Notes: generated from the sequence alone by a model not told the origin. DNA of 64,000 bases from Azonexus fungiphilus (GCF_003634965.1 NZ_RBXP01000015.1:267958-331957), one strand, 5' to 3'; positions 52,446 through 61,565 are shown, counted from the first letter of the stretch. Numbers and translations are program-made.

Positions 52446-53642
52446 ATGAGCAAACAGATTCAAGACGCCTACATCGTTGCCGCCACCCGCCTGCCGGTTG
52501 CCAAGAAGAACGGCGCGTTCAAGCACGTGCGCCCGGACGACATGCTGGCCCACGCCATCCGCTCGGTCGTCGTGCAGGTGCCGGGCATCGATCCGGCGCG
52601 CATCGGCGACGTGATCGTCGGCTGCGCCATGCCGGAAGCCGAGCAGGGCATGAACGTCGCCCGCATCGGCGCGCTGCTGGCCGGCCTGCCGATCACCGTC
52701 CCGGGGCTGACGATCAACCGCTTCTGCTCGTCCGGCGTGCAGGCGGTGGCCGACGCCGCCAACCAGATCCGCCTCGGCCTGGCCGACGTGATGATCGCCG
52801 CCGGCACCGAGTCGATGACCATCATGCCGCAGATGATGGGCAACAAGATGGCGATGAACCCGGCCATCTTCACCGACGAGCACGTCGCCATCGCCTACGG
52901 CATGGGCCTGACCGCCGAGAAGGTCGCGCAGCAGTGGCAGATCAGCCGCGACGACCAGGACGCCTTCGCCGTCGCCTCGCACCAGAAGGCCTGCGCGGCC
53001 ATCGCCGCCGGCCACTTCCGCGCCGAGATCTCGCCCTACACGGTGCGCGAGCAGTTGCCCGACCTGAGTAGCGGCCAGGTCCGCGTGCGCGAGCGTGTCG
53101 TCGAGAACGACGAAGGCCCGCGCCCGGATTCCAGCCTGGAGCGCCTGGCCAAGCTGAAGCCGGTGTTCAACGTGCGCGGTTCGGTCACCGCCGGCAACTC
53201 GTCGCAGATGTCGGACGGCGCCGGCGCGGTGATGCTGGTCTCGGAAAAGGTGCTCAAGGAACACAACCTGACGCCGCTCGCCCGCTTCGCCGGCTACGCC
53301 GTCGGCGGTGTCGCCCCGGAAATCATGGGCATCGGCCCGATCGCGGCGATTCCGCGCGTGCTGGCGCAGGTCGGCATCAAGCAGGACGACCTCGACTGGA
53401 TCGAGCTCAACGAAGCCTTCGCCGCGCAGTCGCTGGCGGTGATGCGCGAGCTCGGCATCGATCCGGCCAAGGTCAATCCGCTCGGTGGCGCCATCGCCCT
53501 CGGCCACCCGCTCGGCGCCACCGGCGCCATCCGCACGGCGACCGTGGTGCATGGCCTGCAGCGCACCGGCGGCAAGTACGGCATGGTGACCATGTGCATC
53601 GGCACCGGCATGGGCGCCGCCGGCATTTTCGAGCGGATCTGA
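52446..53642 (+). CDS. fadA: Acetyl-CoA acyltransferase (thiolase, FadA-type)
   Basis: 398 residues. The active site is Cys94 (NRFCSSGVQ), with ALGHPLGATGAIR and CIGTGMGAAGIFE at the C-terminus. It starts 23 bases after the FadN-type gene and is surely its thiolase partner. Compared with the other thiolase at 38913, it lacks the FadI-like insertion. Confidence 0.94.
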   Translation: MSKQIQDAYIVAATRLPVAKKNGAFKHVRPDDMLAHAIRSVVVQVPGIDPARIGDVIVGCAMPEAEQGMNVARIGALLAGLPITVPGLTINRFCSSGVQAVADAANQIRLGLADVMIAAGTESMTIMPQMMGNKMAMNPAIFTDEHVAIAYGMGLTAEKVAQQWQISRDDQDAFAVASHQKACAAIAAGHFRAEISPYTVREQLPDLSSGQVRVRERVVENDEGPRPDSSLERLAKLKPVFNVRGSVTAGNSSQMSDGAGAVMLVSEKVLKEHNLTPLARFAGYAVGGVAPEIMGIGPIAAIPRVLAQVGIKQDDLDWIELNEAFAAQSLAVMRELGIDPAKVNPLGGAIALGHPLGATGAIRTATVVHGLQRTGGKYGMVTMCIGTGMGAAGIFERI

Positions 53643-53671
53643 CGGTCGACCGTGAGCGAACGGCAAAAACC
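53642..53671 (+). repeat. Dispersed palindrome/A-tract motif, copy at the fadA-DUF4442 junction
   Basis: ACGGTCGACCGT, 11-nt spacer GAGCGAACGGC, AAAAACC. It begins at the last base of the fadA stop codon and ends right at the next ATG, filling the whole intergenic gap. Confidence 0.75.
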
Positions 53672-54202
53672 ATGAAACCCGCCTGGCTCAAGAAACTCTC
53701 GCCGGCCTGGCGGGCCCGCATGGTCCGCCTCGGTTTCAACTTCCATCCGGCCTTCCGCGGCACTGGCGGGCGGGTCGTGCATGTGGCGCGCGACCTGCGC
53801 CACATCCGCGTCGCCCTCCCGCTGTCGTGGAAGACCCGCAACATCGTCGGCTCGCTGTACGGCGGCTCGCTTTTCGCGATCACCGACGGCGCCCACCCGA
53901 TGATGCTGATGGCGGCGCTCGGCGACGATTACATCGTCTGGGACAAGGCGGCCAGCATCCGCTACCGCAAGCCCGGCTACACCACGCTGTACGCCGACTT
54001 CGTGCTGGCCGACGAGGAAGTGCTGGCGATCCGCCACGCCCTGATCGAACATCCCGAACTCGAACGGACCTACACCGTCGAACTCAAGGACGGGCAGGGG
54101 ACGGTGCACACGGTCGTCGAACGGACCGTTTATATCGCGGAAAAGAACCACTACCGCAACAAGAGCGGAGGAGACAAGAATGGAAAGAATCTGGCTGAAT
54201 AG
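53672..54202 (+). CDS. DUF4442 hotdog-fold protein (putative thioesterase)
   Basis: 176 residues. The hotdog core includes RNIVGSLYGGSLFAITDGAHPMMLM, the position of the active-site acid in related thioesterases, and ASIRYRKPGYTTLYADFVL. DUF4442 proteins are assumed to act on acyl-CoA or a similar thioester. The 3' end overlaps the fadD start by 23 bases. Its Shine-Dalgarno would lie inside the dispersed motif, since that motif fills the gap upstream. Confidence 0.8.
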   Translation: MKPAWLKKLSPAWRARMVRLGFNFHPAFRGTGGRVVHVARDLRHIRVALPLSWKTRNIVGSLYGGSLFAITDGAHPMMLMAALGDDYIVWDKAASIRYRKPGYTTLYADFVLADEEVLAIRHALIEHPELERTYTVELKDGQGTVHTVVERTVYIAEKNHYRNKSGGDKNGKNLAE

Positions 54203-55838
54203 CTACCCCGCAGGGGTTCCGCACGACATCGACATCGAGCACATCCCGTCGCTGGTGGCCTTGTTCGACGACGCCTGCGCCAAGTTCGCCGACCAGGTCG
54301 CCTACATCAGCATGGGCAAGGAAATGACCTACCGCGAGCTCGACGAGGAGGCGCGCGCCTTCGCCGGCTGGCTGCAGTCGATCGGCATGCAGAAGGGCGA
54401 GCGCGTCGCGCTGATGATGCCCAACCTGCTGCAATACCCGGTGGCGCTGTTCGGCACGCTGCGCGCCGGCTGCGTCGTGGTCAATTGCAACCCGTTGTAC
54501 ACGCCGCGCGAACTCGAGCACCAGCTCAAGGATTCCGGCGCCACGGCGATCGTCATCGTCGAGAATTTCGCCCATACCCTCGAGCAGGTGATCGCGCACA
54601 CGCCGCTGCGCCACGTCGTGGTCACGCCGATGGGCGAACTGCTCGGGCTCAAGGGGTTGCTCGTCAACTTCGTCGTGCGCCGGGTCAAGAAGCTGGTGCC
54701 GGCCTGGCAGCTGCCGGGCTCGATCAACTTCAAGACGACCCTGGCCGCCGGGCGCAGCCACGGCTACCAGCCGGTGCCGCTGGCGCGCGAGGACATCGCC
54801 TTCCTGCAATACACCGGCGGCACCACCGGCGTCTCCAAGGGGGCGATGCTGACGCACGCCAACATCGCCTCGAACGTGACCCAGGCCTACAACTGGATCC
54901 GCCCGGTGGTGCATGAAGGCCAGGAATTCATCATCACCGCCTTGCCGCTGTATCACATCTTCGCGCTGACCGCGAACTGCCTGACCTTCCTGATGATCGG
55001 CGCGCGCAACCTGCTGATCGCCAACCCGCGCGACATTCCCAACTTCGTCAAGGAATGGGGCAAGTACCCGGTGACCGTGGTCACCGGCGTCAACACGCTG
55101 TTCAACGCGCTGCTCAACAACCCGGATTTCGCCAAACTCGACTTTTCGACGATGAACGTCACGCTTGGCGGCGGCATGGCCGTCCAGGCACCGGTCGCCG
55201 ACCGCTGGCGGCAGGTGGTCGGGGTGCCGCTGCTGCAGGCTTATGGCCTGACCGAAACCAGCCCGGCGGCGACCATCAATCCGCTCGACATGCATGAGTT
55301 CAACGGTGCCATCGGCCTGCCGATCTCGTCCACCGAGGTCTCGGTGCGCGACGACAGCGGCTGCGAAGTGCCGGTCAACCAGGTCGGCGAGATCTGCATC
55401 CGTGGCCCGCAGGTGATGAAGGGCTACTGGAACCGCCCCGACGAGACCGCCAACGTCTTCCATGCCGACGGTTTCCTGCGCACCGGCGACATCGGCTACA
55501 TCGACCAGAAAGGCTTCGTTTTCCTGGTCGACCGCAAGAAGGACATGATCCTGGTCTCCGGTTTCAACGTCTATCCGAACGAAGTCGAGGAGGCGGTCGC
55601 CATGCACCCGGGGATCGTCGACGTCGCCGCCATCGGCGTCCCCGACGAGCACTCCGGCGAGGCGGTGAAGATCTTCGTCGTGCGCAAGGACCCGCGGGTC
55701 ACCGAGCGCGAACTGATCGAGCACTGCCGCACCGTGCTCACCGGCTACAAGATTCCCAAGCACGTCGAATTCCGCGACGACCTGCCGCGTACCAACGTCG
55801 GCAAGATCCTCCGCCGCGCCCTCAAGGAAGGAGCATAA
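54180..55838 (+). CDS. fadD: Long-chain fatty-acid-CoA ligase
   Basis: 552 residues of the AMP-forming acyl-CoA synthetase family. It activates fatty acids with ATP and CoA. The P-loop-like motif is YTGGTTGVSKGAML (about 213-226), the adenylate motif is QAYGLTETSP, and the hinge and C-terminal lysine regions are RTGDIGYID, DRKKDMILVSGFNVYPNEVE and RTNVGKILRRAL. The Shine-Dalgarno GGAGGAG is strong. Central gene of the second fad operon. Confidence 0.94.
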   Translation: MERIWLNSYPAGVPHDIDIEHIPSLVALFDDACAKFADQVAYISMGKEMTYRELDEEARAFAGWLQSIGMQKGERVALMMPNLLQYPVALFGTLRAGCVVVNCNPLYTPRELEHQLKDSGATAIVIVENFAHTLEQVIAHTPLRHVVVTPMGELLGLKGLLVNFVVRRVKKLVPAWQLPGSINFKTTLAAGRSHGYQPVPLAREDIAFLQYTGGTTGVSKGAMLTHANIASNVTQAYNWIRPVVHEGQEFIITALPLYHIFALTANCLTFLMIGARNLLIANPRDIPNFVKEWGKYPVTVVTGVNTLFNALLNNPDFAKLDFSTMNVTLGGGMAVQAPVADRWRQVVGVPLLQAYGLTETSPAATINPLDMHEFNGAIGLPISSTEVSVRDDSGCEVPVNQVGEICIRGPQVMKGYWNRPDETANVFHADGFLRTGDIGYIDQKGFVFLVDRKKDMILVSGFNVYPNEVEEAVAMHPGIVDVAAIGVPDEHSGEAVKIFVVRKDPRVTERELIEHCRTVLTGYKIPKHVEFRDDLPRTNVGKILRRALKEGA

Positions 55839-55839
55839 G

Positions 55840-56793
55840 TTGGCCATTCCCGCATCCCTGAACAGGAACCTCGCGCTGCCGGTGATCTGCGCGCCGATGT
55901 TCATCATCTCCAACCCGGACCTGGTGATCGCCCAGTGCAAGAGCGGCGTCATCGGCTCCTTCCCGGCGCTCAACGCCCGCCCGGAAGCGCTGCTCGACGA
56001 CTGGCTGCTGCGCATCAAGCGCGAGCTGGCCAACGATCCGCAAGCAGCGCCGTTCGCGGTCAACCAGATCATCCATCCGTCGAACACCCGCCTCGAACAC
56101 GACATGGCGCTGTGCGTGAAGCATGAAGTGCCGCTGATCATCACCAGCCTGTCGGCGCCGACGCAGATCGTGCCGCATGTGCATGCCTACGGCGGCCAGG
56201 TCTTCCACGACGTGATCAGCGTGCGCCACGCCGAGAAGGCGCTGGAAGCCGGCGTCGACGGCCTGATCCTGGTCTGCGCCGGGGCCGGCGGCCATGCCGG
56301 CACCCTGAGCCCGTTCGCGCTGGTCGGCGAGATCCGCAAGTTCTACGACGGCCCGATCGCGCTCTCGGGGTCGATCACCAACGGCCAGTCGGTGCTTGCC
56401 GCGCAGGCGATGGGCGCCGATTTCGCCTACATCGGCACGCGCTTCATCGCCACCACCGAGGCCAATGCGGTCGACGCCTACAAGCAGGCGATTCTCGACT
56501 CGGCGGCCAAGGACGTGGTGTACACGCCTTACTTCACCGGTGTCCATGGCAACTACCTGAAGAAAAGCATCGTCGCCGCCGGCCTCGACCCGGACAACCT
56601 GCCCGACAAGGACAAGACGGCGATGAACTTCGGCGCCGCCGCGGCGGCCGGAGCCAAGGCCTGGAAGGACATCTGGGGGGCCGGCCAGGGCGTCGGCACG
56701 ATCGACGCCGTGCGCCCGACCGCCGAGGTCGTGGCCACGATGCAACAGGAATACCGGCGCGCCAAGGCGGTGCTGGCCAGCAATCCGTTCTGA
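55840..56793 (+). CDS. Nitronate monooxygenase-family flavoprotein
   Basis: 317 residues from a TTG with AAGGAAGGAG upstream; the stop of fadD is one base away. The FMN TIM barrel shows LPVICAPMFIISNPDLV, ICAGAGGHAGTLSPFALVGEIR, ALSGSITNGQSVLAAQAMGADFAYIGTRF. The family includes true nitronate monooxygenases and enoyl reductases such as FabK-like proteins. Its place in a fatty-acid operon suggests oxidation or reduction of an unsaturated acyl chain, but the substrate is not known. Confidence 0.85.
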   Translation: MAIPASLNRNLALPVICAPMFIISNPDLVIAQCKSGVIGSFPALNARPEALLDDWLLRIKRELANDPQAAPFAVNQIIHPSNTRLEHDMALCVKHEVPLIITSLSAPTQIVPHVHAYGGQVFHDVISVRHAEKALEAGVDGLILVCAGAGGHAGTLSPFALVGEIRKFYDGPIALSGSITNGQSVLAAQAMGADFAYIGTRFIATTEANAVDAYKQAILDSAAKDVVYTPYFTGVHGNYLKKSIVAAGLDPDNLPDKDKTAMNFGAAAAAGAKAWKDIWGAGQGVGTIDAVRPTAEVVATMQQEYRRAKAVLASNPF

Positions 56794-56821
56794 TTCAAGA
56801 CCTAAAACCAGGAGACAAGCA

Positions 56822-58621
56822 ATGAGCGACTACCGCGCACCGATCAAGGACATGCGTTTCGTCATGGACGAAATTGCCGGCTTCAACGAACTGAGCAGCC
56901 TGCCCGGCTTCGAGGAGGCGACGCCCGATCTCGCCGACGCGATCCTCGAGGAAGCCGCCAAATTCGCCTGCGAAGTCATCGGCCCGCTCAACCGCATCGG
57001 CGACCAGCAGGGCTGCCAGCTGACGCCGGCCGGCGTGACCACGCCGCCGGGCTGGAAGGAAGCCTACGCCCAGTACCGCGAGGCCGGCTGGAACGGCATC
57101 ACGCTGCCGGCCGAGTTCGGCGGCCAGGGACTGCCGAACACGCTCGGCATCGCCGCCAAGGAAATGCTCTGTTCGGCGAACATGTCGTTCAGCCTCGGCC
57201 CCTTGCTCACCACCGGCGCCGTCGAGGCGCTGCTGACCTGTGCCAGCGAGGAGCTGAAGGCGGTCTTCCTCGACAAGATGGTGTCCGGCGAATGGACCGG
57301 TACGATGAACCTGACCGAGCCGCACGCCGGTTCCGACCTCGCCCTGATCCGCTCGCGTGCCGAGCCGCAGGCCGACGGCAGCTACAAGGTGTTCGGCCAG
57401 AAGATCTTCATCACCTACGGCGACCACGACATGACCGAGAACATCGTGCATCTCGTGCTCGCCCGGCTGCCGGACGCCCCGGCCGGGGTCAAGGGCATCT
57501 CGATGTTCCTGGTGCCGAAGTTCATGGTCAATGGCGACGGCTCGCTCGGCGCCCGCAACGATGCCTACTGCGTCTCGCTCGAGCACAAGCTCGGCATCCA
57601 CGCCAGCCCGACCTGCGTCATGGCCTACGGCGACAACGGCGGTGCCGTCGGCTACCTGCTCGGCGAACCGAATCGCGGCCTCGAGTACATGTTCATCATG
57701 ATGAACGAGGCCCGCCTCGGCGTCGGCCTGCAGGGCGTCGCCATCGGCGAGCGCGCCTACCAGCAGGCGCTCGGCTATGCCCGCGAGCGCAAGCAGGGGC
57801 GCGACGCGCTGACCGGCGAGGCGCTGGTGACCATCGACAAGCACCCGGACATCCGGCGCATGCTGATGCTGATGAAATCCCGCGTCGAAGCCGCCCGCGC
57901 GCTGACCTACTACACCTCCGGCCTGCTCGACCGCGCCCATCACTTGGCCGACGCCGAAGCGCGCAAGCAGGCGCTGTGGCTGGCTGAGTTCATGATCCCG
58001 ATCGTCAAGGGCGGCGGCACCGAGATGGGCATCGAGGTGACCTCGCTCGGCATCCAGATCTACGGCGGCATGGGCTTCATCGAGGAAACCGGGGCCGCCC
58101 AGCACTGGCGCGACTCGCGGATCACCACGATCTACGAGGGCACCACCGGCATCCAGGCCAACGACCTGCTGTTCCGCAAGCTGATGCGCGACCAGGGTGC
58201 CACCGCGAAGATCGTCTTCGGCGAAGTCTACGCCACGGTCAAGGCGCTGACCGCCAGCGGCAAGCCCGAACTCGCCGCCATCGCCCAGAAGCTCGGCGTC
58301 GCCCTGAAGATGTGGACCGACGCCACCGAATGGCTGGCGGCCAATGCCAAGACCGGCCTCGGCGGCGTGTTGACCGCGGCCGTGCCTTACCTCAACCTGG
58401 CCGTCGTCGTCTGCAACGGCTGGATGATGGCCAAGGCCGCGCTGGCCGCCGTCGCCCATCTCGACAAGGGCGAGGGCGATCTGCCGTTTTACCGCGCCAA
58501 GCTCGCCAGCGCCCGCTTCTACGCCGACCAGATGCTGCCGCAGGCGATTGCCTGCGCCGAGACGGTCAAGGCCGGCGACGCGGCCATTGCCGGACTCGGC
58601 AGCGAACTGTTCGACGCCTGA
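56822..58621 (+). CDS. Acyl-CoA dehydrogenase (599-residue type with C-terminal extension)
   Basis: 599 residues. The ACAD core shows WNGITLPAEFGGQGLPNTLGIA, GTMNLTEPHAGSDLALIR, KIFITYGDHDMTENIVHLVLARLP and the FAD region QIYGGMGFIEETGAAQHWRDSRITTIYEGTTGIQANDL; the glutamate in IYEGTTG is the probable catalytic base. A C-terminal DUF-type extension (about 470-599) is as in AcdB/FadE-5-like enzymes of proteobacteria. It gives this operon its own first oxidation step, distinct from FadE at 36556. Confidence 0.93.
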   Translation: MSDYRAPIKDMRFVMDEIAGFNELSSLPGFEEATPDLADAILEEAAKFACEVIGPLNRIGDQQGCQLTPAGVTTPPGWKEAYAQYREAGWNGITLPAEFGGQGLPNTLGIAAKEMLCSANMSFSLGPLLTTGAVEALLTCASEELKAVFLDKMVSGEWTGTMNLTEPHAGSDLALIRSRAEPQADGSYKVFGQKIFITYGDHDMTENIVHLVLARLPDAPAGVKGISMFLVPKFMVNGDGSLGARNDAYCVSLEHKLGIHASPTCVMAYGDNGGAVGYLLGEPNRGLEYMFIMMNEARLGVGLQGVAIGERAYQQALGYARERKQGRDALTGEALVTIDKHPDIRRMLMLMKSRVEAARALTYYTSGLLDRAHHLADAEARKQALWLAEFMIPIVKGGGTEMGIEVTSLGIQIYGGMGFIEETGAAQHWRDSRITTIYEGTTGIQANDLLFRKLMRDQGATAKIVFGEVYATVKALTASGKPELAAIAQKLGVALKMWTDATEWLAANAKTGLGGVLTAAVPYLNLAVVVCNGWMMAKAALAAVAHLDKGEGDLPFYRAKLASARFYADQMLPQAIACAETVKAGDAAIAGLGSELFDA

Positions 58622-58651
58622 CGCGGCGGACGATCTCCATTCCTTGCACTT

Positions 58652-58680
58652 CACCCCCGCTGGCCGGGGGTTCTTTTTTT
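58652..58680 (+). terminator. Rho-independent terminator after the acyl-CoA dehydrogenase gene
   Basis: ACCCCC, seven-base loop, GGGGGT and a run of TTCTTTTTTT. It would end most transcripts of the FadN-FadD operon before the crotonase gene. Confidence 0.85.
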
Positions 58681-58691
58681 CGGAGTCCGCG

Positions 58692-59513
58692 ATGAACTTT
58701 CCCGAACTGGGCGCGATCCGCCTGCGCCTCGACGACGGCGTGCTCGAAGCCAGCCTCGACCGTGCCGACAAATCCAACGCCCTCGACGACGCGCTCTGGC
58801 AGGAACTGCGCCGCCTCTTCGAGTGGGCCGACGCAACGCCGGCGGTGCGCGTCGTCATCCTCGCCGGTGCCGGTCGCCATTTCTGCGCCGGCATCGACCT
58901 CGCCATGCTCGGCGGCGTCATGGCGCGGATTGCCGCCGCCGACGAGGCGCGCAGCCGGGAAGCGCTGCGCCGGCTGATCCGCGACCTGCAGGACTGCCTC
59001 AACGCCATCGAGCGCTGCCGCAAGCCGGTGCTGGCGGCGATCCAGGGCGCCTGCCTGGGCGGCGGCCTCGACCTGGCCTGCTGCTGCGACATCCGCTACG
59101 CCAGCGCCGACGCCCGCTTCTCGGTGCGCGAGATCGACATCGGCATGGTCGCCGACGTCGGCACGCTGCAGCGCCTGCCCGGGCTGATTCCGCCCGGCCT
59201 GGCCCGCGAGCTGGCCTACACCGGCCGCGAACTGGACGCCGCCGAAGCGCTGCGCCACGGCTTCGTCAATGCCGTCTGGGACGACGCCGGGCAACTGCTC
59301 GACGGCGTCCGCGCCGTGGCCCGCACGATCGCCGGCAAGTCGCCGCTGGCGGTGCGCGGCAGCAAGGAAATCCTCAACTACAGCCGCGACCATTCGGTCG
59401 CCGACGGGCTCGACTACGTCGCCACCTGGAACGCCGCGATGCTGCTCTCGGCCGACCTGCGCGAAGCTGCCAGCGCCGCCCGCGAGCGGCGCGCGCCAAG
59501 CTTCGCCGACTGA
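58692..59513 (+). CDS. Crotonase-family protein, probable dienoyl-CoA isomerase (ECH1-like)
   Basis: 273 residues. The oxyanion-hole strands are FCAGIDLAMLGG and IQGACLGGGLDLACCCDIRYA. The segment EIDIGMVADVGTLQRLPGLI matches delta(3,5)-delta(2,4)-dienoyl-CoA isomerase (ECH1), where an Asp at the ADVGTL position and upstream acidic residues act in the double-bond shift. Such an enzyme is needed to degrade unsaturated fatty acids with odd-position double bonds. Hydratase activity cannot be excluded. Confidence 0.85.
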   Translation: MNFPELGAIRLRLDDGVLEASLDRADKSNALDDALWQELRRLFEWADATPAVRVVILAGAGRHFCAGIDLAMLGGVMARIAAADEARSREALRRLIRDLQDCLNAIERCRKPVLAAIQGACLGGGLDLACCCDIRYASADARFSVREIDIGMVADVGTLQRLPGLIPPGLARELAYTGRELDAAEALRHGFVNAVWDDAGQLLDGVRAVARTIAGKSPLAVRGSKEILNYSRDHSVADGLDYVATWNAAMLLSADLREAASAARERRAPSFAD

Positions 59514-59522
59514 GCGGCGCTG

Positions 59523-59552
59523 ACGGTCGACGTCACAAAAAGGCCAAAAACC
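59523..59552 (+). repeat. Dispersed palindrome/A-tract motif, variant intergenic copy
   Basis: ACGGTCGACGTC, 11-nt spacer, AAAAACC. The palindrome's right arm is altered, but the distance from its first base to the A-tract is still 23. It lies nine bases after the crotonase stop codon. Confidence 0.65.
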
Positions 59553-59606
59553 GCCGGGCCGTCCCTGCTATGCTGGACGGCCCATGGCAGCAGCAAAGGA
59601 AGCCCG

Positions 59607-59948
59607 ATGGCAATCGGCTGGATGACGATACTCTCCAACGTACCCTGGTCCGATGTGATCAAGAACGCCCCGGCGGTCGCCGAAGGCGCCCGCAAGCTCT
59701 GGAAAAAGGCCGGCAGCAAGGCGTCGACCGTCAGCGACGATGCCCCGGCCGACAGCCTGGCCGCGCTGCAAGGCCAGGTCGCCGAACTGCGCGCGCAGAT
59801 GCTCGCCGCCGGCGAAGTGATCCAGTCGCTCGCCGAACAGAACGCGCAGCTGATCGCCCGCGTCGAGAAGACCCGTCGCCGCCTGCTGCTGCTCGCCCTG
59901 GCCAACCTCGCCATCGGCGCCCTCGCGCTGGCCGCCTGGCTGCGCTGA
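59607..59948 (+). CDS. Small coiled-coil protein with C-terminal membrane anchor
   Basis: 113 residues. Residues about 48-88 (LAALQGQVAELRAQMLAAGEVIQSLAEQNAQLIARVEK) form a good coiled coil, followed by RRRLLLLALANLAIGALALAAWLR, a single C-terminal membrane helix with a basic stop-transfer region before it. A Shine-Dalgarno AAAGGAAG precedes the ATG. The family is not recognised. Tail-anchored topology suggests an inner-membrane scaffold. Confidence 0.7.
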   Translation: MAIGWMTILSNVPWSDVIKNAPAVAEGARKLWKKAGSKASTVSDDAPADSLAALQGQVAELRAQMLAAGEVIQSLAEQNAQLIARVEKTRRRLLLLALANLAIGALALAAWLR

Positions 59949-59968
59949 AACCTCACCGGAGACCGACC

Positions 59969-61015
59969 ATGACCAAGGCCTACGCCGCCCAGGACGCCAG
60001 CAGCCCGCTGGCCCCCTTCGCCTTCGAAACGCGCCCGCTCGGCGCCGACGACATTGCGCTCGACATCCTCTACTGCGGGGTCTGCCATTCCGACCTGCAC
60101 ACCGCCCGCAACGAATGGCGCAACACCCTCTATCCCTGCGTCCCCGGCCACGAGATCGTCGGCCGCGTGCGCGCCGTCGGCAGTGCGGTCAGCGCCTTCA
60201 AGCCCGGCGACCTCGCCGGCGTCGGCTGCATGGTCGATAGCTGCGGCCATTGCCCGGCCTGCGCCGAAGGCGAGGAGCAGTACTGCGGCGAAGGCTTCAC
60301 CGGCACCTACAACGGGCCGGCGCGCCCGGACGGCGGCAACACCTACGGCGGCTACGCGCAGGCCATCGTCGTCCGCGCCGCCTTCGCCCTGCACATCCGG
60401 CACCCGGAAAAGGACCTCGCCGCGGTCGCGCCGCTGCTCTGCGCCGGCATCACCACCTACTCGCCGCTGCGCCACTGGCAGGTCGGGCCGGGCAGCCGTG
60501 TCGGCATCGTCGGCCTCGGCGGCCTCGGCCACATGGGCGTCAAGATCGCCAAGGCGATGGGCGCGCGGGTGACGCTGTTCACCACCTCGGCCGGCAAGGT
60601 CGCCGACGGCCTGCGCCTGGGCGCCGACGAAGTCTGCATCTCGACCGACCGCGAGCAGATGGCCCGGCTCGCCGGCAGCCTCGACTTCATCCTCAACACC
60701 GTCGCCGCGCCGCACAAGCTCGACAACTACCTGCGCCTGCTCCGCCGCGACGGCACGATGACGCTGGTCGGCATCCCCGCCGAACCGCACCCGTCGCCCT
60801 CGGTCGGCAGCCTGATCATGGGCCGCCGCCAGCTCGCCGGCTCGCTCATCGGCGGCATCCGCGAAACCCAGGAAATGCTCGATTTCTGCGCCGAGCGCGG
60901 GATCGTCTCCGACATCGAGATGATCCGCATGGACCAGATCAACGACGCCTACGAGCGAATGCTGAAAAACGACGTCAAGTACCGCTTCGTCATCGACATG
61001 GCCAGCCTGGCCTGA
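59969..61015 (+). CDS. Zinc-dependent alcohol dehydrogenase (YahK/CAD-like)
   Basis: 348 residues. The medium-chain dehydrogenase fold shows CGVCHSDLHTARNEW with catalytic zinc ligands (Cys, then GHE in PGHEIVGRV), the structural zinc cysteines in CGHCPACAEGEEQYC and the NADP(H) site GIVGLGGLGHMGVK. The layout matches YahK and cinnamyl-alcohol-type reductases, which reduce aldehydes with NADPH. Role in the fatty-acid island is unclear; detoxifying or reducing aldehydes is plausible. Confidence 0.9.
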   Translation: MTKAYAAQDASSPLAPFAFETRPLGADDIALDILYCGVCHSDLHTARNEWRNTLYPCVPGHEIVGRVRAVGSAVSAFKPGDLAGVGCMVDSCGHCPACAEGEEQYCGEGFTGTYNGPARPDGGNTYGGYAQAIVVRAAFALHIRHPEKDLAAVAPLLCAGITTYSPLRHWQVGPGSRVGIVGLGGLGHMGVKIAKAMGARVTLFTTSAGKVADGLRLGADEVCISTDREQMARLAGSLDFILNTVAAPHKLDNYLRLLRRDGTMTLVGIPAEPHPSPSVGSLIMGRRQLAGSLIGGIRETQEMLDFCAERGIVSDIEMIRMDQINDAYERMLKNDVKYRFVIDMASLA

Positions 61016-61023
61016 GCCTCTGG

Positions 61024-61039
61024 AAAATCCCCGGATTTT
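61024..61039 (+). terminator. Short AT hairpin after the alcohol dehydrogenase gene
   Basis: AAAATCC, CC, GGATTTT immediately before a dispersed-motif copy. It is weak as a terminator and lacks a clear T-run after it. Confidence 0.3.
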
Positions 61040-61069
61040 GCGGTCGACCGTGAAATCCGGGCAAAAACG
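61040..61069 (+). repeat. Dispersed palindrome/A-tract motif, intergenic copy
   Basis: GCGGTCGACCGT, 11-nt spacer GAAATCCGGGC, AAAAACG. One base differs in each conserved block. It lies between the alcohol dehydrogenase and the convergent LprI-like gene, close to the cassette array boundary. Confidence 0.65.
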
Positions 61070-61079
61070 GCGCTGCGCG

Positions 61080-61565
61080 TCACGGCTTGGCTAGCGGGGC
61101 AAGCGGCAGCAGGCATCGATGGCTCTCCAGCCTTTGTTGCGGGGCGGAAATCTTGTCGAGACAGCGGGTTGCGGCAAGGATCTGGCGCAACCGGCGTTCG
61201 CTCAGACGTAACTCGCAGCTTCTCGCGTGGGCTGCCGGCCAGCTTCCGCCGGCACCGCTCAGGGCGCCAATCAGCTGGCATTCGGCGAGGCGGTAATCAA
61301 GCCAGGCAGCCTGTTGGCTGCCCAGCGCAGTTTGTAAGCTTTCAGTATCGTCAGCGGTCGTTGCCAGTTTTTTGATCAGGGCCCTGTGAGCCTTTGCCAG
61401 CCTGGGCTCCAGCGTCTCGCTTTGGCGCTTTGCGAGCAATCCTGTGTACATGGCACTGTCTGTTGGCCAGCATTCCGGACGATCCGTGCACTCGACGGCG
61501 CTGGCGAGTGTCGAAGCAAAGAAAATGGTGCCGAACAGCCAGTGGCATTGTCGAGGATTCGTCAT
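61080..61565 (-). CDS. LprI/DUF1311-like secreted cysteine-containing protein
   Basis: 161 residues with a signal peptide (about 1-23, ending STLASA). Cysteines and the pattern LGSQQAAWLDYRLAECQL ... SCELRLSERRLRQI resemble the DUF1311/LprI lysozyme-inhibitor-type fold. A periplasmic inhibitor or binding role is only suggested. Its ATG overlaps the stop of the 32-residue membrane peptide upstream. Last gene on the chromosomal side of the cassette array. Confidence 0.65.
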   Translation of the reverse strand: MTNPRQCHWLFGTIFFASTLASAVECTDRPECWPTDSAMYTGLLAKRQSETLEPRLAKAHRALIKKLATTADDTESLQTALGSQQAAWLDYRLAECQLIGALSGAGGSWPAAHARSCELRLSERRLRQILAATRCLDKISAPQQRLESHRCLLPLAPLAKP

